Source of the DNA: Terrirubrum flagellatum
Lineage (GTDB): Bacteria; Pseudomonadota; Alphaproteobacteria; Rhizobiales; Beijerinckiaceae
Assembly: GCF_022059845.1 (NCBI RefSeq)
Contig: NZ_CP091851.1
Coordinates: forward strand, 3,224,001 to 3,288,000
Direction of reading: 5' to 3'
Length of the DNA stretch: 64,000 nucleotides
The first letter of the stretch is position 1; each line of letters begins with the position of its first letter. The notes below the pieces were generated by a model, which was not told the DNA's origin, made no database searches, and worked only from the letters and a program-made list of their open reading frames with translations. The position numbers and the translations under genes were made by a program. Shown in pieces: positions 61,644 through 64,000 of this stretch.

Positions 61644-61716
61644 CTAGAGCATGGCGCGAAAAAGTGGGAACCGGTTTTTCGCAAAGCCATGCTCTAAACT
61701 TTTGGAATCGATCACG
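61644..61716. repeat. Intergenic repeat element, right copy in inverted orientation
   Basis: Reverse-complement match of 61216-61308, with shared blocks AGAGCATGG, GAACCGGTTTTTCGC, GCCATGCTCT and TTTTGGAAT. It shows an internal inverted repeat around GGAACCGGTT. The pair frames the 109-aa gene. Confidence 0.7.
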
Positions 61717-61720
61717 TTCC

Positions 61721-61749
61721 CGCATTTTGATTGATTCAATCAAAATGCG
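61721..61749. repeat. Perfect 14-1-14 palindrome next to the repeat element
   Basis: The two 14-bp arms are CGCATTTTGATTGA and its exact reverse complement with one base between. It immediately follows the right repeat copy and is likely part of the same composite element. It may form a cruciform or mRNA hairpin. Confidence 0.65.
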
Positions 61750-61793
61750 GCGTGATCTTGATCGGCGAAACGATAGCCGAGGCGGGCAAGCGC

Positions 61794-61843
61794 GAAAAAT
61801 CAAAACGGGAGGAGCGGCGCGAAGGCGCGGCGTTCCTCCCGTT
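61794..61843 (-). terminator. Intrinsic terminator of the nitrate/sulfonate-type operon
   Basis: Stem AACGGGAGGA with TCCTCCCGTT (61804-61843 including loop), with inner GC pairing, lies 8 bp beyond the binding-protein stop on the minus strand. It is followed there by TTTTGATTTTT. Good Rho-independent signal. Confidence 0.75.
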
Positions 61844-61851
61844 CCCCAGTC

Positions 61852-62871
61852 TCAGCTTCCCGGGCGGCTGACGAGCTGAGGCACGAACATGTCGCTCCAT
61901 TTCGCGGGCTTCAGCTTGATCGAGCCGGCCTTGTGCATGAATTCAGCGAACTGCATCACGCCCTCCGGCGTCGTGGTGAAGCGCGCGTCCTTGTCCTCGA
62001 TCATCTCCTGAACCTCGGCGGCGTCGACCTTCACCTTCGAGCTGCGGGCGAAGATCTCGGCGGCGAGCTTCTTGTCTTTGGCGATGAGCGCGTTGGAGTC
62101 GTCCATCGCGTCGATGAAGGCTTGCGTCATCTTGGGATTGGCGTCGACAAACTTCTTCGGCGCGAAAGTCACGTCGAGCGTGAGATTGCCGAGATAATCG
62201 ACCGAGTTGAGAACGCGATGAACGCCAGCGGCCTTCGCCTCGAGATACTGGAAGGGCGGCGAGGTGAAATGCGCCTTGATCTCGGTCTTGCCGCCAATCA
62301 GAGCCGCGAGCGCCTCCGGATGCGGCAGGCTCACCGTCATCGGATCCATCTTCGCATAATTCTCGGGGCCGAATTCTTTCGCCGCGATCATCTGAAGCAC
62401 GACCGCCGCAAGCGACGTCTTGATGCCGGGCAAGGCGATCTTGTCGGTTCCGGTGAAGTCCTTCAGCGATTTCAACTCCGGTTTGTTTGACATCAACCAC
62501 AATGAGACCGAGCTCATGCCGGAGACGCCGACGACCTCGACATTGGGAATGCCCTTCGCCTTGGCCCAGAGCGTGATGAAGCCCGGCGCGCCGGTGCCGG
62601 CGAAATCGAGCGTGCCCGCCATCATCGCGTCATTGATGACGTTGCCGCCATCGAGCATCAGCCATGTGACCTTGATGTCGCCGAGGCCCGCCTCCTTGGC
62701 GCGCTTTTCCAGAAACTGCTGGTCCTGCATCACCACGAGCGGCAGGTAGAGAATGCCGAATCCCTTGGAGACGCGGACTTCCTTCACTTCGGCTTGCGCT
62801 GACCCCGCGCCAAGCGAGGCGCCGATCGCCGCCGCGACAAACGCGGTTCTGAACAGAGTCCTCAACATCAT
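61852..62871 (-). CDS. Nitrate/sulfonate/taurine-type ABC substrate-binding protein
   Basis: 339-aa periplasmic binding protein (NMT1/SsuA-like). The Sec leader is MMLRTLFRTAFVAAAIGASLGAGSAQAEVKEV, cleaved at AQA-EVK. Family pattern: ILYLPLVVMQDQQFLEKRAKEAGLGDIKVTWLMLDGGNVINDAMMAGTLDFAGTGAPGFI. GGAGGATAAT precedes the start. It is the last gene of a leftward operon, after the permease (46-bp gap) and the ATPase. Confidence 0.92.
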   Translation of the reverse strand: MMLRTLFRTAFVAAAIGASLGAGSAQAEVKEVRVSKGFGILYLPLVVMQDQQFLEKRAKEAGLGDIKVTWLMLDGGNVINDAMMAGTLDFAGTGAPGFITLWAKAKGIPNVEVVGVSGMSSVSLWLMSNKPELKSLKDFTGTDKIALPGIKTSLAAVVLQMIAAKEFGPENYAKMDPMTVSLPHPEALAALIGGKTEIKAHFTSPPFQYLEAKAAGVHRVLNSVDYLGNLTLDVTFAPKKFVDANPKMTQAFIDAMDDSNALIAKDKKLAAEIFARSSKVKVDAAEVQEMIEDKDARFTTTPEGVMQFAEFMHKAGSIKLKPAKWSDMFVPQLVSRPGS

Positions 62872-62917
62872 ATTATCCTCCCTCGATTGCGGCCGCGCGC
62901 GGCGGCGCTGTTCTTAT

Positions 62918-63784
62918 TCAGTGTTGCATGCCCCAGCGACGGATGGTCCTGCGCTCGATCGTCGCGAAGATGATATTCTCGACGAACAGGCCGATCAGGA
63001 TCACGGTGAACAGGCCGGCGAAGACGTTCGCCGTCTCAAGCTGATTGCGGTTCTCATAGATGAACCAGCCAAGCCCGCCCGAACCCGACGACACGCCGAA
63101 GACCAGCTCCGCCGCGATCAATGTGCGCCAGGCGAAAGCCCAGCCAACCTTCAAGCCCGTAAGGATCGCGGGAAAAGCGGCGGGAATGAGGATGTAGCGC
63201 ACGAGCTTGAGGCCGCGCAGACCATAATTCTGGCCGACCATGCGCAGCGTGTTCGACACCGAGCGGAAACCCGCATGGGTGTTGAGCGCGATGGCCCACA
63301 GCACGGAGTGAACAAGCACGAAGATCACGCTGCCGACGCCAAGCCCGAACCAGATCAGCGCCAGCGGCAAGAGCGCGATCGCCGGCAGTGGATTGAACAT
63401 CGAGGTCAAGGTTTCGAGCAGATCGGCGCCAATGCGCGAGCCGATCGCCAGCGTCGTCAGCAATGCGGCAAGCGCGACGCCGATGCCGTAACCGATGATC
63501 AGCGTCTGCAACGACACCAGCATGCGCTGCGGAATGACGCCGTTCGCCATGTTGCTTGCGAAGGCCTGGATGGTCTCGCCGAAGGTCGGAAACAGCAGGG
63601 GATTGCCGAGCCAGCGGCCGTAGATTTCCCAGACGACCGCAAGCACGGCGAGGATGAGCGTTTTGCGCACGAAGCCCAGACGATAGACGCGCTCGGCGAA
63701 GCTCAGGGACTTCGCGATGACAGGAGCGTCGCTCGAATTGACGTCGCGAATGAGTTCCGGCCGGAAGGTCAGGAGATCGGTCAT
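62918..63784 (-). CDS. Nitrate/sulfonate/taurine-type ABC transporter permease
   Basis: 288-aa inner-membrane permease of the SsuC/TauC class. TLILAVLAVVWEIYGRWLGNPLLFPTF is the first span region. The cytoplasmic loop is SVSNTLRMVGQNYGLRGLKLVRYILIPAAFPAILTGLKVGWAFAWRTLIAAEL. The gap to the ATPase is 13 bp, and to the binding protein 46 bp. Confidence 0.92.
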   Translation of the reverse strand: MTDLLTFRPELIRDVNSSDAPVIAKSLSFAERVYRLGFVRKTLILAVLAVVWEIYGRWLGNPLLFPTFGETIQAFASNMANGVIPQRMLVSLQTLIIGYGIGVALAALLTTLAIGSRIGADLLETLTSMFNPLPAIALLPLALIWFGLGVGSVIFVLVHSVLWAIALNTHAGFRSVSNTLRMVGQNYGLRGLKLVRYILIPAAFPAILTGLKVGWAFAWRTLIAAELVFGVSSGSGGLGWFIYENRNQLETANVFAGLFTVILIGLFVENIIFATIERRTIRRWGMQH

Positions 63785-63797
63785 ATCAGTCGTCTCC

Positions 63798-64000
63798 TCA
63801 GTGCGCCGCGAACAGCATGTCGTTGATGCGCGTTTCCAGCGCCGCCTGCGCGCCGGTTCCCATCTGCTCGGGGGGCACGCTGTTGAGCTCGGCTTTCACC
63901 TCGCCCGGATGCGGCGACAGCAGGAGAATGCGCGTGCCGACGCGGATCGCCTCTTCGATGGAGTGCGTCACGAACAGCACGGTGAAATGCGTGTCGTCCC
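63798..64000 (-). CDS. Nitrate/sulfonate/taurine-type ABC transporter ATPase, 3' part only
   Basis: The C-terminal end of an SsuB/TauB-class ATPase, open to the window edge. The visible part holds the H-loop (LFVTHSIEEAIRVGTRILLLSPHPG) and a short C-terminal tail. Walker A, signature and Walker B lie beyond 64000, so completeness cannot be judged. It is the first visible gene of the operon. Confidence 0.85.
   Translation of the reverse strand, partial: DDTHFTVLFVTHSIEEAIRVGTRILLLSPHPGEVKAELNSVPPEQMGTGAQAALETRINDMLFAAH

Noticed and set aside
1-64000. tRNA, rRNA, CRISPR, prophage or transposase genes
   Set aside because: None recognised on either strand by reading; a dedicated covariance-model scan could still find a small RNA.

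Overview
The window is about 64 kb of GC-rich DNA. It shows the gene style of a metabolically versatile alphaproteobacterium, most likely Hyphomicrobiales (Rhizobiales): dense ABC-transporter operons, Tat-like and Sec signal peptides, FCD-type GntR, RpiR and LysR regulators, and an intergenic repeat built on a GGAACCGGTTTTTCGC-like core. The taxon is an inference from style; there is no rRNA or tRNA gene in the window. No CRISPR array, insertion sequence or phage module was seen.

Layout. (1) 1-2762: two oligopeptide ABC ATPases, the first cut by the window edge, then pxpA. (2) 3053-11884: an RpiR regulator, a leftward carbohydrate ABC operon headed by an M24 'pita-bread' protein and ending in a signal-less NMT1-like binding protein, and a GntR regulator. 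(3) 12015-18069: a rightward carbohydrate ABC operon without its own ATPase, followed by an enolase-superfamily dehydratase/racemase, an SDR and a 2-hydroxyacid dehydrogenase, which together look like a sugar-acid catabolic unit. (4) 18081-25339: an S9 peptidase diverging from a complete five-gene Dpp/Opp transporter. (5) 25414-30911: a leftward operon of an SBP_bac_5 protein, a DapA-family aldolase/lyase and two tandem nucleoside hydrolases, with a divergent LysR regulator. (6) 30969-42554: a LuxR-type regulator, two conserved-looking hypotheticals and a type I secretion locus: two leaderless repeat proteins, a T1SS ABC exporter, an HlyD adaptor and a GNAT-TPR protein. (7) 42718-48171: an alpha/alpha-toroid protein and a sugar ABC operon flanked by a LacI regulator with matching operator-like sites. 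(8) 48515-55076: a branched-chain-type binding protein, amidohydrolases of the PDC-hydrolase type, a frame-broken shikimate dehydrogenase, a TetR regulator and two Bug-type binding proteins; this suggests uptake and breakdown of aromatic or carboxylic acids. (9) 55396-61220: a Gts-type sugar ABC operon with its ATPase, then an M32 carboxypeptidase. (10) 61216-64000: a small secreted protein between two inverted copies of an intergenic repeat, then a taurine/nitrate/sulfonate-type ABC operon cut by the window end.

Most of the window is nutrient capture: eleven substrate-binding proteins, each with its own local regulator or catabolic enzymes. The outlier is the type I secretion locus at 34371-42554. 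Its two predicted substrates share two short motifs, QxN-x-hydrophobic-x-DxD and GxNxxxN. These alternate five times in the larger protein and occur about once in the smaller, Gln/Asn-rich one. The exporter ATPase has Gln at the H-loop His position, and the operon ends with a GNAT-fold protein, the fold also used by the toxin acyltransferase HlyC. This is the best candidate here for an undescribed surface-fibre or secreted-matrix system.
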